Positions 18,228 to 26,621 of a stretch of 35,057 nucleotides of DNA are shown in pieces. Position numbers and translations under genes: made by a program. Source of the DNA: Pseudomonadota bacterium (GTDB taxonomy: Bacteria > Pseudomonadota > Gammaproteobacteria > Burkholderiales > Rhodocyclaceae); the NCBI GenBank assembly GCA_018262235.1, contig JAGTRY010000029.1, forward strand, positions 1 through 35,057, given 5' to 3'. Within the stretch, counting starts at the first letter, position 1, and each line of letters opens with the position of its first letter. The notes beneath the pieces were generated by a model that did not search any database, was not told the origin of the DNA, and was given only the letters and a program-made list of their open reading frames with translations.

Positions 18228-19271
18228 TCAGCCCGGCAGGAGGGGAATGTTCCGACCTTCAGCCATGCTCAGCGCAACCGCCTCGGTAAATGCCATGTAC
18301 TTCACGCCCGCCGCAAACGTGGTGTGCGTCACCGGTTCCAGACCACGGATGGCATTGATGAACTCTTCTTCCACACGCCAGCCCCCTACCTCATCGGCCG
18401 GGATCGGCACGGGCAGCAAGGCCTCGTCGCCGCGCCGCGCGCCAGTCAGCACGCCATCGGCAAACCGCAGCGTCCCCTCCGTGCCGCACAGCACGATCTC
18501 GCCGGTCTTGAGGAGGCCACTGACGGCCGACACCGTGAAGCTCGCCTGCGCCCCACACGCCATGTCCGCCAGCACCGCCACGTATTCAGGCACGCGCACC
18601 GCGCGTAGCACACCGGCGGCATCCACTCGCTGGGTCACGAAGGTGCGGCCTTTGGCCATCACCGCACTCGCCTCCCCCACCCAGCGCATCACGCATTCAT
18701 ACCAGATCCCCAGACTCATCACGTTCAAGCCCGAGAGATCGGCGTCCTGGCGCCAGCTCAAGGGCGCAGCAGGATCCAGGAACTGGCCATCGGCAACGCG
18801 CACCTCGATTGTCAGCAAACGGCCCAGAAATCCGTCGCGCAGCAGGCGCTGTACCGTGCGGTCCCCCCCCAGCGTGAAGGGCGCCGGCACCACTTGCGTG
18901 ACCAGATCCGGACGCATCCGCGCGGCATCACGCATCTGACGAGCCTCGGCCAGATTCATGGCCAGCCGTGCCTCGGTCAGCACATGCTTGCCTGCGGCCA
19001 GCGCCGCCAGGGTCACAGGACAATGCAGATAGGGCCAGGTGCCGATCATCACCGCATCAATTCCCGAATCGGCCAGCATCTCGCGCCAGGACCCCGCCAC
19101 CCGGGCAATCCCCAGCTCCCGCGCAGCCTGCTCTGAAGAGGCCTGCGAACGATTCACCACGCTGACGATTTCAACCCCCGGCTGTGCCCGTAATCCGGGA
19201 ATATGCCGTGCCCGTGTGTTGGCGCCTGCGCCGATCACGCCGACCCGGATCACCTGTTTGCCTGAAGTCAT
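18228..19271 (-). CDS. Gfo/Idh/MocA family NAD(P)-dependent oxidoreductase
   Basis: The 347-residue product has an N-terminal Rossmann fold (VIRVGVIGAGANTRARHIPG, then VVNRS closing the second strand) and the C-terminal alpha/beta domain of the Gfo/Idh/MocA family. In most members the catalytic motif after GKHVL is E-K-P; here it reads TEARLA, so the usual lysine is replaced by Ala-Arg. That may mean a different chemistry or a non-catalytic member. Start 19271 is set by GGAGGCAGG just upstream; the earlier in-frame ATG at 19289 lacks one. It is divergent from the DsrE-like gene across a 64-bp gap. The substrate is unknown: sugar, inositol or related polyol are the family options. Confidence 0.9.
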   Translation of the reverse strand: MTSGKQVIRVGVIGAGANTRARHIPGLRAQPGVEIVSVVNRSQASSEQAARELGIARVAGSWREMLADSGIDAVMIGTWPYLHCPVTLAALAAGKHVLTEARLAMNLAEARQMRDAARMRPDLVTQVVPAPFTLGGDRTVQRLLRDGFLGRLLTIEVRVADGQFLDPAAPLSWRQDADLSGLNVMSLGIWYECVMRWVGEASAVMAKGRTFVTQRVDAAGVLRAVRVPEYVAVLADMACGAQASFTVSAVSGLLKTGEIVLCGTEGTLRFADGVLTGARRGDEALLPVPIPADEVGGWRVEEEFINAIRGLEPVTHTTFAAGVKYMAFTEAVALSMAEGRNIPLLPG

Positions 19272-19335
19272 CCTGCCTCCCTGAATCAAACGCTATGCTC
19301 TGCAAGCTGCAAGCCTACCCTTTATGGAGACAAAG

Positions 19336-19686
19336 ATGGATACAGACTTTTCCTCAAGTGCCATCGTGATCAACACCGACGGCATGGGCCATGGCGACGA
19401 AGGTCTGCGCCATCGTCTCCTGAGCAATTACCTGCGCACCCTGATCGAGCTGGATCGGCCACCGCAATCCATCCTGCTCTATGCCGCCGGGGTGAAGATG
19501 GCGGCGGCGACCTCACCCTGTCGGGCCGAACTCACCCAGCTCCGCGCTGCCGGTACACAGATCATCGCCTGCCGCACCTGCCTGGACCACTACGGATTGA
19601 TGGCGCAGCTGCCGGGCGAAGAAATCGGCAACATGCTGATGATCGTCGAAGCGCAAGCCGCCGCCGGGAAAGTCATTGTGCTGTAA
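19336..19686 (+). CDS. DsrE/YedF-like sulfur/selenium-relay family protein (no TusA domain)
   Basis: The 116-residue protein matches the C-terminal DsrE-like half of YedF-type proteins: SAIVINTDGMGHGDEGLRHR, SILLYAAGVKMA, the Cys-containing IIACRTCLDHYGL, and a terminal AQAAAGKVIVL. In two-domain YedF the N-terminal TusA/SirA domain carries the acceptor cysteine, and the family co-occurs with selenium metabolism genes. Here that domain is missing and no selenium genes are in the window. It could be a stand-alone persulfide or selenide carrier; the CxxC pair is the likely reactive site. GGAG seven bases before ATG 19336 favours this start over ATG 19324. Confidence 0.8.
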   Translation: MDTDFSSSAIVINTDGMGHGDEGLRHRLLSNYLRTLIELDRPPQSILLYAAGVKMAAATSPCRAELTQLRAAGTQIIACRTCLDHYGLMAQLPGEEIGNMLMIVEAQAAAGKVIVL

Positions 19687-19732
19687 GCTCCCTGCAGCCC
19701 CGCAGAAACTGCGTGGAACGGGTTTTGCGTTT

Positions 19733-19746
19733 GGCTGGACAGGTTC
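19733..19746 (+). repeat. GGCTGGACAGGTTC, second copy of a 14-bp motif within a promoter-like region
   Basis: The same 14 bases occur at 8943-8956. Here they sit between TTGCGT and a CATAATCT box, 101 bases ahead of the binding-protein start, so the copy may be part of a promoter or an activator site. Both copies lie 75-100 bases upstream of a plus-strand gene. Confidence 0.35.
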
Positions 19747-19846
19747 ATAATCTGCCCAGCGTTATACCTGCCGTATCCTGTAACGTCCGGTTGCCTCCGC
19801 GCAGGCAACCCGCATCCTAGCCCATTGACTGGAGAACCCACTGATC

Positions 19847-20959
19847 ATGCAACGTACCGTTCTAGCCCTCGCCCTGCTGGGCCTGACCTCGGCCGCCTAT
19901 GCCGACATTACCGTGAAACTGGGCGCAGCCGGCCCACTCACCGGCCCGATCTCGCACATCGGCAAGGATGGCGAAAACGGCATCCGCTTGGCCATTGAAG
20001 ATGCCAACGCCAAGGGCGTTACCATCGGTGGTCAGAAGGTGAAATTCGAACTGGTCAGCGAAGACGACCAGGCCGACCCGCGCACCGCCACCACGGTGGC
20101 CCAGCGTCTGGTCGATGCCGGTGTCAAGGGCGTGATCGGTCACGTCACCTCCGGTGCGTCCATCCCGGCTTCCCGCGTGTACGAACAGGCCGGCCTCCCG
20201 GTGATCACCCCGTCCTCGACCAGCCCGCTGCTCACCCGCCAGGGTTTCAAGGTCACGTACCGGGTCATTGCCAACGACCTCCAGCAAGGTGAAGCGATGG
20301 CGAAGTACGCCACCAAGAAACTCGGCATCAAGAAGGTCGCCGTCATTGACGACCGTACCGCCTACGGTCAGGGTCTTGCCGATGCACTGTCCGACAGCAT
20401 GCGCAAGGACGGCGCCCAGATCGTGGCGCGCGAATTCACCAATGACAAGGCCAGCGACTTCACCGCCATCCTCACCAAGATCAAGGGTCTGAACCCTGAT
20501 GCCATCTTCTACGGCGGCATGGACGCCCAGGGCAGCCCGATGCTGCGCCAGGTCCGCCAGCTCGGCATCAAGGCCGCCTTCCTCTCCGGCGATGGTTTGT
20601 GTACTGCCGAGATGCTCAAGCTCTCCGCCGCAGTGATGGACAACCGCGTGTTCTGCACCCAGGCTGGCATCCCGATGGACAAGATGCCCGGCGGTGCAAA
20701 ATTCCGCGAACGTTTCGAACAGCGTTTCAAGGGCGAAGTACAGCTCTACGCACCGTACAACTATGACGCAGCGACCGCGCTCATCGAAGCCATGAAGGCC
20801 GCCAACTCGGTGGAACCGGCCAAGTACCTGCCGGCACTGAAGACGCTGAAGTTCAAAGGCATCACCGGCAACATCGCGTTTGATGCCAACGGCGACATCC
20901 GCGAAGGTGGCGTGACCTTCTACAGCTTCAAGGACGGCAAGTGGGTAGCAACTGAATAA
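19847..20959 (+). CDS. Periplasmic branched-chain amino acid ABC transporter substrate-binding protein (LivJ/LivK-like)
   Basis: The 370-residue protein begins with a clear signal peptide (MQRTVLALALLGLTSAAYA, cleavage before DITVK) and continues as a type I periplasmic binding protein: GPLTGPISHIGKDGENGIRLA, SEDDQADPRTATTVAQRLVD, VIGHVTSGASIPASRVY, PVITPSSTSPLLT and AVIDDRTAYGQGLADAL. This is the Leu/Ile/Val-binding architecture; aromatic amino acids or urea-like ligands are also possible in the family. GGAG lies 13-16 bases upstream of the ATG. No permease or ATPase genes adjoin it, so it is an orphan binding protein that must pair with a transporter elsewhere. A strong terminator follows, so it is probably monocistronic. 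Confidence 0.94.
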   Translation: MQRTVLALALLGLTSAAYADITVKLGAAGPLTGPISHIGKDGENGIRLAIEDANAKGVTIGGQKVKFELVSEDDQADPRTATTVAQRLVDAGVKGVIGHVTSGASIPASRVYEQAGLPVITPSSTSPLLTRQGFKVTYRVIANDLQQGEAMAKYATKKLGIKKVAVIDDRTAYGQGLADALSDSMRKDGAQIVAREFTNDKASDFTAILTKIKGLNPDAIFYGGMDAQGSPMLRQVRQLGIKAAFLSGDGLCTAEMLKLSAAVMDNRVFCTQAGIPMDKMPGGAKFRERFEQRFKGEVQLYAPYNYDAATALIEAMKAANSVEPAKYLPALKTLKFKGITGNIAFDANGDIREGGVTFYSFKDGKWVATE

Positions 20960-20983
20960 GCCTGTCGCTTTAGCCCGCACGAC

Positions 20984-21006
20984 AAGGCCCCGGAAGGGGC
21001 CTTTTT
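20984..21006 (+). terminator. Rho-independent terminator of the binding-protein gene
   Basis: AAGGCCCC, GGAA loop, GGGGCCTT, followed by TTT. The 8-bp stem is perfect and lies 25 bases after the stop codon. Confidence 0.95.
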
Positions 21007-21041
21007 ACATGGAGCCCCGCCATGGTCTGGTCCGGAAGCGC

Positions 21042-21242
21042 TCAGCGCACAACCCCTTCCCTGATCTTTTCCAGCGCAAGCCGGGCCTGATGCAGGATCT
21101 CATTGAGTTCCCTCACGCTGGAATAGGCTTCTCCGTGGGACTCCTCAGCCAGTCTGCGCCCCATCTCCTGCACCACGGCAAAGAGCTCGGACAATTCCTC
21201 GATCGTTTCACGCCGTTCGCCTTCTCTGGTCTCATCCATCAT
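21042..21242 (-). CDS. Small coiled-coil hypothetical protein (66 aa)
   Basis: The frame starts MMDETREGERRETIEELSEL and continues as one charged amphipathic helix with Leu/Ile/Val heptads (LFAVVQEMGRRLAEE, LNEILHQARLALEKIREG). A very good Shine-Dalgarno sequence (AGGAGGGAATCAGC) precedes the ATG, supporting expression. No signal peptide or Cys is present. I do not recognise the family; a dimeric helical protein is the only structural statement possible. It is convergent with the binding-protein gene and divergent from the radical SAM operon. Confidence 0.72.
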   Translation of the reverse strand: MMDETREGERRETIEELSELFAVVQEMGRRLAEESHGEAYSSVRELNEILHQARLALEKIREGVVR

Positions 21243-21474
21243 GCTGATTCCCTCCTGAATAAGCCAAGCAACCCAAACACCCTGCGTGCGGTCACGAACC
21301 TGCGCTCTGCTTCAGACTATCAACAAGCGTCACAAAACGACAGGACGACAGTGCTTTCGTCGGGCCAGCGCTAGCCGGCCACCCCGGAATCCTGGCGCAT
21401 CGAACCCCTGCACAAAGCACTAAACCCTAATAAAATCGCGGTCTTTAAAATTTGCCTTACGGTTTCTGTCGCCC

Positions 21475-22653
21475 ATGTCGAGTGCCCAACCCATTACCTT
21501 GCTCCGCCCTGCCGCGGCCCCTTCCGTACCGGACGGACAACCTGCCATTCCCGGCCATCGCGTGGAATTGCAGTTGCTCACCACCCTCAAGTGCAATCTG
21601 AAATGCTCCTACTGCTCGCTCGGCGTGGGCGAAGTGCTGGGCTCCCAGAAACACGTGGAATACGACCTCGAACAGCTCGCCGCCTTTGTCGACAAGCAAC
21701 TCGCCGGCTACGAAACCTATGTGACTTTCTATGGCGGCGAACCCACGCTGAACACGCCCTACATGCAGGCCGTGATCGCCCGCTTCCCGAATTTCCGCTA
21801 TCAGCTGCAGACCAACGGCACGCTCCTTGATGGTCTGCCGGATAGCGTGCTCGCGCGCATGTCCAACTTCCTGATCTCCATCGATGGCGGAGAAGGCACC
21901 ACCGATGGCTACCGCGGCCGCGGCATCTACCGCCAGGTGATGAAGAACCTTGCCGCGATCCGCCCCAAGACCAGCGGCTCGATCACCGCGCGCATGACCT
22001 GGAGCCACCCCGAGATCAGCTTCGAAGAGATCGACCACCTCACCGAGGTCTTCGACTATCTGTACTTCCAGTTCGTCGCTGATCGCGGCGCCTACCCGGC
22101 CGAGGGCATGGCGCGCCGCAAAGAAATTCTCGCCCAGCTCATCGCCAAATTCTTCCGGCATACGGACCGCCTCTACCCGATCATCCCGATCATGGGCATG
22201 GTGCGCAACAAGGTGATGCCGTCGAAAGCGCAGGAACTGTATCAAGGCAAGACCCAGTGCCGCGCCTCGACCCACATCCTCAACGTGATGCCGGACGGGC
22301 GCATCTTCCCCTGCCCCGATCTGCTCTATCTGCCCGAGATGCAGCAGGGCTCGGTCGTCGACAACTGGCTGCGCCCCAGCCCCCTGCAACCGGACCCGGC
22401 CATGCCATGCGCCGGCTGCGACGCCTACGGTTTCTGTCGCGGCAACTGCATGAAGAACCTGTATCTGGCCTACGTGAAAAAGGATGAAGCCTATCGCCGC
22501 GAAGTGGTCGAACCGATCTGCGAGCTGGTACGCTTCATGGGCGAAGAGATTGACCGGCATCACCCGCAGGAATGGTTCGCCAGAGCCAGCCTGCCAGTAC
22601 GGAAGCTCATCACCGATTGCGAAGTCTACGAGTACGTTGAAATCATGCCTTAG
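21475..22653 (+). CDS. Radical SAM/SPASM protein, putative peptide-modifying enzyme (AF0577-like)
   Basis: The 392-residue protein has the radical SAM cluster motif CNLKCSYC, the FYGGEPTLN glycine motif, QTNGTLL, SIDGGEGTTDGYRGRGIY and ARMTWSHPE. Its C-terminal SPASM-type region binds further FeS clusters: QCRAS, MPDGRIFPCPDL, then CAGCDAYGFCRGNC. This arrangement resembles the AF0577-type putative peptide-modifying radical SAM enzymes (recalled, not searched). Those enzymes install crosslinks or other modifications in small ribosomal peptides, but no precursor peptide is visible nearby. No Shine-Dalgarno sequence precedes the ATG; a TAAAAT box lies about 40 bases upstream. The NTF2-like and cupin genes follow at 17 and 11 bases, forming an operon. 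An anaerobic sulfatase-maturase-like role is an alternative. Confidence 0.87.
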   Translation: MSSAQPITLLRPAAAPSVPDGQPAIPGHRVELQLLTTLKCNLKCSYCSLGVGEVLGSQKHVEYDLEQLAAFVDKQLAGYETYVTFYGGEPTLNTPYMQAVIARFPNFRYQLQTNGTLLDGLPDSVLARMSNFLISIDGGEGTTDGYRGRGIYRQVMKNLAAIRPKTSGSITARMTWSHPEISFEEIDHLTEVFDYLYFQFVADRGAYPAEGMARRKEILAQLIAKFFRHTDRLYPIIPIMGMVRNKVMPSKAQELYQGKTQCRASTHILNVMPDGRIFPCPDLLYLPEMQQGSVVDNWLRPSPLQPDPAMPCAGCDAYGFCRGNCMKNLYLAYVKKDEAYRREVVEPICELVRFMGEEIDRHHPQEWFARASLPVRKLITDCEVYEYVEIMP

Positions 22654-22670
22654 GCATTGGAGTGGCAACG

Positions 22671-23072
22671 ATGGAGATCCAGTTTGACAATCCGGTACAG
22701 CAGGAGATCTGGGCCACCATCCGCGCCCTGAATGATGCATGGACCGTGGGCAACCCGGATGACCTGCGGCATTACTTCCATGCCGACATGGTCGCCATCA
22801 CGCCCACGGACCGCTTGCGGCGCGAAGGGGCGGCAGCCTGCATCGCCGGCTGGAAGGGCTTTGCCAGCGCGGCGACAATCCATGCCTGGCAGGAACGCGA
22901 GCCGCTGATCCGGGTCTTCGGCGAAGCGGCTGTTGTCAGCTACTACTATGACATGTCATGCGACATGGGCGGGCGAACAATCGCCTTGTCCGGCCGCGAC
23001 ATGTTCTTCCTGATCCGCGAGCAAAACCGCTGGTGGGTCGTTGCCGACCAGTTTTCATCAACCCCGGCCTGA
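22671..23072 (+). CDS. NTF2-like (SnoaL/DUF4440-type) protein
   Basis: The 133-residue protein has the cone-shaped NTF2-fold pattern: an N-terminal helix pair (IWATIRALNDAWTVGNPDDLRHY), the FHADMVAITPTDRLRREGAAA strand-turn, and C-terminal strands ending GRDMFFLIREQNRWWVVADQ. Such proteins are small enzymes, binding proteins or subunits of unknown ligand. GGAG eight bases upstream marks ATG 22671; the earlier GTG at 22662 overlaps that site. It follows the radical SAM gene by 17 bases and precedes the cupin by 11, so all three are likely co-transcribed and may act on the same small molecule. Confidence 0.82.
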   Translation: MEIQFDNPVQQEIWATIRALNDAWTVGNPDDLRHYFHADMVAITPTDRLRREGAAACIAGWKGFASAATIHAWQEREPLIRVFGEAAVVSYYYDMSCDMGGRTIALSGRDMFFLIREQNRWWVVADQFSSTPA

Positions 23073-23083
23073 AAGAGATTGCC

Positions 23084-23404
23084 ATGTTCGCCCAGCACAG
23101 CAGCACAGGTTACATCCCGGCCCTGGCCGGCATCGAGCGCAAAACCCTAGTACATGGCCATCAGACCCTGATGGTGGAATTCCGCCTGCAAAAAGGCTTT
23201 CCGCTACCTCGCCATGCACATCCGCATGAACAGACCGGTTATCTGGTCAGCGGCCGCCTGCGCCTGAGCATCGGTGACGAAGTGCGCGATCTGGGTCCGG
23301 GAGATTCGTGGTGCATTGCCGGCGGCATCGAACACGGCGCGGAAGTGCTGGAAGACGCCGTGGCCATTGAAGTGTTTGCACCGGTGAGAGAAGACTACCT
23401 CTGA
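23084..23404 (+). CDS. Small cupin-domain protein
   Basis: This 106-residue single-domain cupin has the two conserved motifs: PLPRHAHPHEQTGYLVSGRLRLSIG (metal-binding His residues and Glu, motif 1) and the motif 2 region DSWCIAGGIEHGAEVLED with its His. The short length is that of regulatory or sugar/metabolite-binding cupins rather than large dioxygenases. The start ATG 23084 has AGAG upstream and follows the NTF2-like stop by 11 bases. It ends the radical SAM operon, as a good terminator follows. Its ligand is unknown. Confidence 0.88.
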   Translation: MFAQHSSTGYIPALAGIERKTLVHGHQTLMVEFRLQKGFPLPRHAHPHEQTGYLVSGRLRLSIGDEVRDLGPGDSWCIAGGIEHGAEVLEDAVAIEVFAPVREDYL

Positions 23405-23457
23405 GCCGAACGCGCAGAAGCAAGGCAACCTGCACAGGCATTCAGCCACGCATGCCC

Positions 23458-23491
23458 GGCAAGGCGTGCGGCAAACATGCCTTGCCCTTTT
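23458..23491 (+). terminator. Terminator of the radical SAM - NTF2 - cupin operon
   Basis: GGCAAGGCGTG pairs with CATGCCTTGCC (one G-T wobble) around CGGCAAA, followed by CTTTT. It lies 54 bases after the cupin stop. Confidence 0.85.
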
Positions 23492-23576
23492 GGTTCATAC
23501 ACAATCCATGACATCCTCCCGTTAAATCTGGTTGGAACGCTGCGCACATCTGTGCGGTGTCAAAGGGAGGCATGCC

Positions 23577-25655
23577 ATGCGCAACAATCTGCCAGTGACG
23601 CAACAGGAGTATGTGCTCAACGATGGTGCAGCAATCATTTCGCGCACCAACCAAAAGGGGCAGATCACCGACTGCAACGCCGAATTCGTTGAAGTCTCCG
23701 GTTTTACCCGGGAAGAACTGATCGGGGAACCGCACAACCTTGTCCGCCATCCCGATATGCCGGCAGAGGCTTTTCGCGATTTGTGGGCAACCCTGAACCG
23801 CGGGCGCCCCTGGTCCGGAATCGTCAAGAACAGAAGAAAGAACGGCGACCACTACTGGGTGCGAGCCTCGGTCGCCCCCTTGCCAGATGGCAGCGGCTTC
23901 TCATCCGTACGCACCAAACCCACCTCACAGGAAATCGCAGAGGCCGAAGCCCTTTATGCCCGCATGAAGCAGGATGCCACGCTGAAGCTCAGCGACGGGC
24001 ATCTCAAATCCGGGCATTTTTTCTCAAGGCTCCCGGCCCTGAGCATCAAAGCCCGCCTCGCCCTGATGATCGCAATCCCCCTGATCACCCTCGCCAGTAC
24101 GGCGATGGACAGTCTGCTCGATCTGAAGGCCGTCGGGAATTCGGTCGCCTCCCTCTATGAAAACCGGCTCAGCCCTGTCAATTTGCTTGCCGAGATCAAT
24201 GACCTGAACCAGGCAAGCATGATCGAGGTTTTACTGGCCACAGAAGAATCCGCCGACCCGGGCGCCATCGCCAAGCATATTGCCGCCGTTAAGGAGAACG
24301 AGGCCGGAATCACAAAGAACTGGCAGGCTTTCCAGCAAAAACCGATGGAGCAGGAAGAAAAAAGCCTTGCCGAGAATCATCTGGCAAAGCGCAATGCCAT
24401 GTGGGCACTCATCAAACAAGCCCTGTCCGAACTTGAATCGGGCCAGCGCGAAGCTGCTGCAAAAACCATCCACCAAAACCTGGACAAGATCCGCACGGAG
24501 CAAGAAGCATCCATCGACCAACTCAAGGATTTCCAGGTATCCGCTTCCGCCAAATTCTATGAGGCCAGCAAAAACCAGTTCAGCAAGAATCTTGGCCGTA
24601 CAGTCATTCTTGCCGCCATCGGGACCTGCCTGTCCGTGTTGATCGCACTCTGGAATCTGCGCCATATCCTCAGCAACCTGCAGGCGGCACGCTCGGCCAC
24701 CCGCGCAATCGCCAAGGGGGAGCTGACCTGCAAGCTCCCCGTCGCGAGTGAAGACGAGCTGGGGAAAATGCTCGTCGATGTCGCCATCATGCGCAATGCC
24801 TTGCATGAACTTGTCGCAGCCATCCGCCAGAACGCCGATGCGTTGAACGGCGCCTCGACTGATCTGGCTGACGCAGCCAGACTCAGCGCCAAGTCCTCAG
24901 CATCACAGGCAAACTCGGCCAATGGCATGGCCTCGGCTGTCGAACAGCTCTCGGTTTCCATCGACATGGTTGACGACCGTGCCAACCAGGCCTCAAGCGC
25001 CACCCAGGAAGCCACTGACAGTTCCACGGAAGGCGGCGCTGTCATCCAGCAGGCCAGTACCGAGATGCAGCAGACGGCTACGGCTATCAATACCGCCGCG
25101 AGCAGCATTGGCGAACTCGAACTGCTGTCCGGTCAGATCTCAAGCATCATCAACGTCATCCGGGAAGTCGCCGATCAAACCAACCTGCTGGCATTGAATG
25201 CAGCCATCGAAGCCGCACGGGCAGGCGAACAGGGGCGCGGATTTGCCGTCGTAGCCGATGAAGTCCGCAAACTGGCGGAACGCACCGGAAAAGCCACCGG
25301 CGAAATTGGATCAATGATCGAAAAGATCCAGCACTGCACCCTGCGTGCCGTACAGGAAATGAAAAACAGTGTGGATCAAGCCGGCAACGGAGTCGCCCTG
25401 GCGCACCAGGCCGGAGCCTCGATCACAACCATCCAGAGCGGCTCCCAGCGCGTTCTGCAGGCGGTCACGGAAATCAGCCACGCACTGAAAGAACAAGTGG
25501 TGGCCGCCCATGAAATCACCTCGCGCCTGGAAGAAATCGCGCAAACCGCAGAGAACGGCAGTTCCACCGCAGCACGCGTCGCAGACTCTGCAAGTCACTT
25601 GAAAGAGCTGTCCGCACAGACCCATGCGCTCATCGGGCGATTCCGTATCTGCTGA
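23577..25655 (+). CDS. Aer-like methyl-accepting chemotaxis protein with N-terminal PAS domain
   Basis: The 692-residue receptor starts with a PAS domain of the Aer kind ([59 protein letters not shown]), which in relatives binds FAD and senses redox or oxygen. A membrane helix (about 158-178), a four-helix-bundle-like ligand region, a second membrane helix (about 340-360) and HAMP follow. The cytoplasmic signalling tip [20 protein letters not shown] with [18 protein letters not shown] is intact and would contact CheA/CheW. There is no CheR-binding pentapeptide at the C-terminus (FRIC). Having a periplasmic domain as well as PAS distinguishes it from E. coli Aer. GGGAGG fixes ATG 23577. Confidence 0.95.
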   Translation: MRNNLPVTQQEYVLNDGAAIISRTNQKGQITDCNAEFVEVSGFTREELIGEPHNLVRHPDMPAEAFRDLWATLNRGRPWSGIVKNRRKNGDHYWVRASVAPLPDGSGFSSVRTKPTSQEIAEAEALYARMKQDATLKLSDGHLKSGHFFSRLPALSIKARLALMIAIPLITLASTAMDSLLDLKAVGNSVASLYENRLSPVNLLAEINDLNQASMIEVLLATEESADPGAIAKHIAAVKENEAGITKNWQAFQQKPMEQEEKSLAENHLAKRNAMWALIKQALSELESGQREAAAKTIHQNLDKIRTEQEASIDQLKDFQVSASAKFYEASKNQFSKNLGRTVILAAIGTCLSVLIALWNLRHILSNLQAARSATRAIAKGELTCKLPVASEDELGKMLVDVAIMRNALHELVAAIRQNADALNGASTDLADAARLSAKSSASQANSANGMASAVEQLSVSIDMVDDRANQASSATQEATDSSTEGGAVIQQASTEMQQTATAINTAASSIGELELLSGQISSIINVIREVADQTNLLALNAAIEAARAGEQGRGFAVVADEVRKLAERTGKATGEIGSMIEKIQHCTLRAVQEMKNSVDQAGNGVALAHQAGASITTIQSGSQRVLQAVTEISHALKEQVVAAHEITSRLEEIAQTAENGSSTAARVADSASHLKELSAQTHALIGRFRIC

Positions 25656-25692
25656 TTCAACGGAAGCCTTGTAGCAGTGACGGAAAGAAAAT

Positions 25693-25732
25693 GAAAAGGC
25701 CGGCGCCCTTCAACAGAGCACGCCGGCCAATT
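25693..25732. terminator. Bidirectional terminator between the chemoreceptor and the Ser/Ala-rich gene
   Basis: GGCCGGCG (25698-25705) pairs exactly with CGCCGGCC (25721-25728) over a 15-base loop. On the minus strand it is followed by TTTTCATTTTC, a good tail for the convergent gene at 25788; on the plus strand the tail is only AATTTC. Confidence 0.8.
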
Positions 25733-25787
25733 TCAATGGCATGCACCGGACATGGTGTTCGGTCGCATGCCCTGAAGCGCCAGAAAA

Positions 25788-26252
25788 TCAGGCCGAAGTA
25801 TCCAGCATCTTGCCCAATTCCTTGACGCCATCGCTGACATAACCTGCGACACTGCTGAGCCCGTCTTCCACGGTATCGACCGCCGAACTGATCGCGTCAC
25901 TGCTCGTTTCGTATGCACTCTTGATGCTGTCACCCACAGACTCAACCGCATCGCCCAGCGAGGAGGATCCGTCCTTCACCGATTCAGCCGCCGACTCGAA
26001 AGCATCGCCAACCGCTTCGAAAGCGTCCGAAATGCTGTCTCCCGCAGCACTCAGGCCATCCAGAGAAGCCTGATATGCAGCTTTGCCCGCATCACTGATC
26101 TTGTCGACAATCGATTCGACTTCATCAATGCCTTCCTGCACCAATGTTTCCACTTTCGAAGAGAACGATGAAGAAGTCGCGTCACTCGTAGTAGCCGTAG
26201 TACTCGCAGTCGTGGGGGTCGTCGAGCTGAAAACCGTCGAAATGGTGCTCAT
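25788..26252 (-). CDS. Ser/Ala/Asp-rich amphipathic-repeat protein (154 aa), function unknown
   Basis: The first 30 residues are almost only Ser and Thr (FSSTTPTTASTTATTSDATS). The rest is a long series of short degenerate helical repeats of about 7-11 residues, each with D/E, small residues and a hydrophobic position: DSISDAFEAVGDAFESAAES, then DAVESVGDSIKSAYETSSDA. The protein is acidic and has no Cys, no signal peptide and no membrane segment. This looks like LEA-like, apolipoprotein-like or phasin-like surface-binding helices, but I cannot assign a family. AAGGATGA 8-15 bases upstream supports the start, and a terminator follows the gene. The upstream region is AT-rich and promoter-like. 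Confidence 0.72.
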   Translation of the reverse strand: MSTISTVFSSTTPTTASTTATTSDATSSSFSSKVETLVQEGIDEVESIVDKISDAGKAAYQASLDGLSAAGDSISDAFEAVGDAFESAAESVKDGSSSLGDAVESVGDSIKSAYETSSDAISSAVDTVEDGLSSVAGYVSDGVKELGKMLDTSA

Positions 26253-26565
26253 GATTTGTCATCCTTGTGTTGTTGGATCTAGACAAAGTATCGGCGATTA
26301 TCAATAGGATCTTAAAAAGCAAACAGTTAAAAACTTGTTAGGTTGAGTCATATTTCTTCACGAAAAAACATGGCGTTTAAACCCAGGAAATCAGCGCATG
26401 CGTAGTCCGCTTGAATTGCAAGTGCGCACAATCCGGGATGCGCTGGTAGCGCCGAAGCTGATGCGGGAGCTTTAAAACCTCGCACGCCTGTTCACTTGCA
26501 AACGAAGGAACACTTCGCCTGCATCGTGCAGAATGCCGGCTTCGCGCGACAAGGCGCGACTAGAT
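26253..26565. other. Intergenic region upstream of the Ser/Ala-rich gene
   Basis: From 26275 to 26370 the sequence is AT-rich (TTAAAAAGCAAACAGTTAAAAAC and nearby) and should contain the promoter of the minus-strand gene. The remaining 200 bases include a 25-codon open frame at 26398-26475 with no ribosome binding site and no recognisable product, perhaps a gene remnant. Nothing else can be supported. Confidence 0.4.
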
Positions 26566-26594
26566 GAAAAGGCCTCCGTCAGCCTGACGAAGGC
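26566..26594 (-). terminator. Terminator of the rhamnonate operon
   Basis: Read on the minus strand: GCCTTCGTCAG pairs with CTGACGGAGGC (one wobble), followed by CTTTTC. It starts about 28 bases after the rhmA stop, closing the operon. Confidence 0.85.
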
Positions 26595-26621
26595 TCTTCC
26601 CTGCGCAACAACCCGCGTCAG

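Noticed and set aside
26398-26475. 25-codon plus-strand frame (starts MRSPLELQVR)
   Set aside because: No Shine-Dalgarno sequence, very short and no recognisable product; possibly a remnant.
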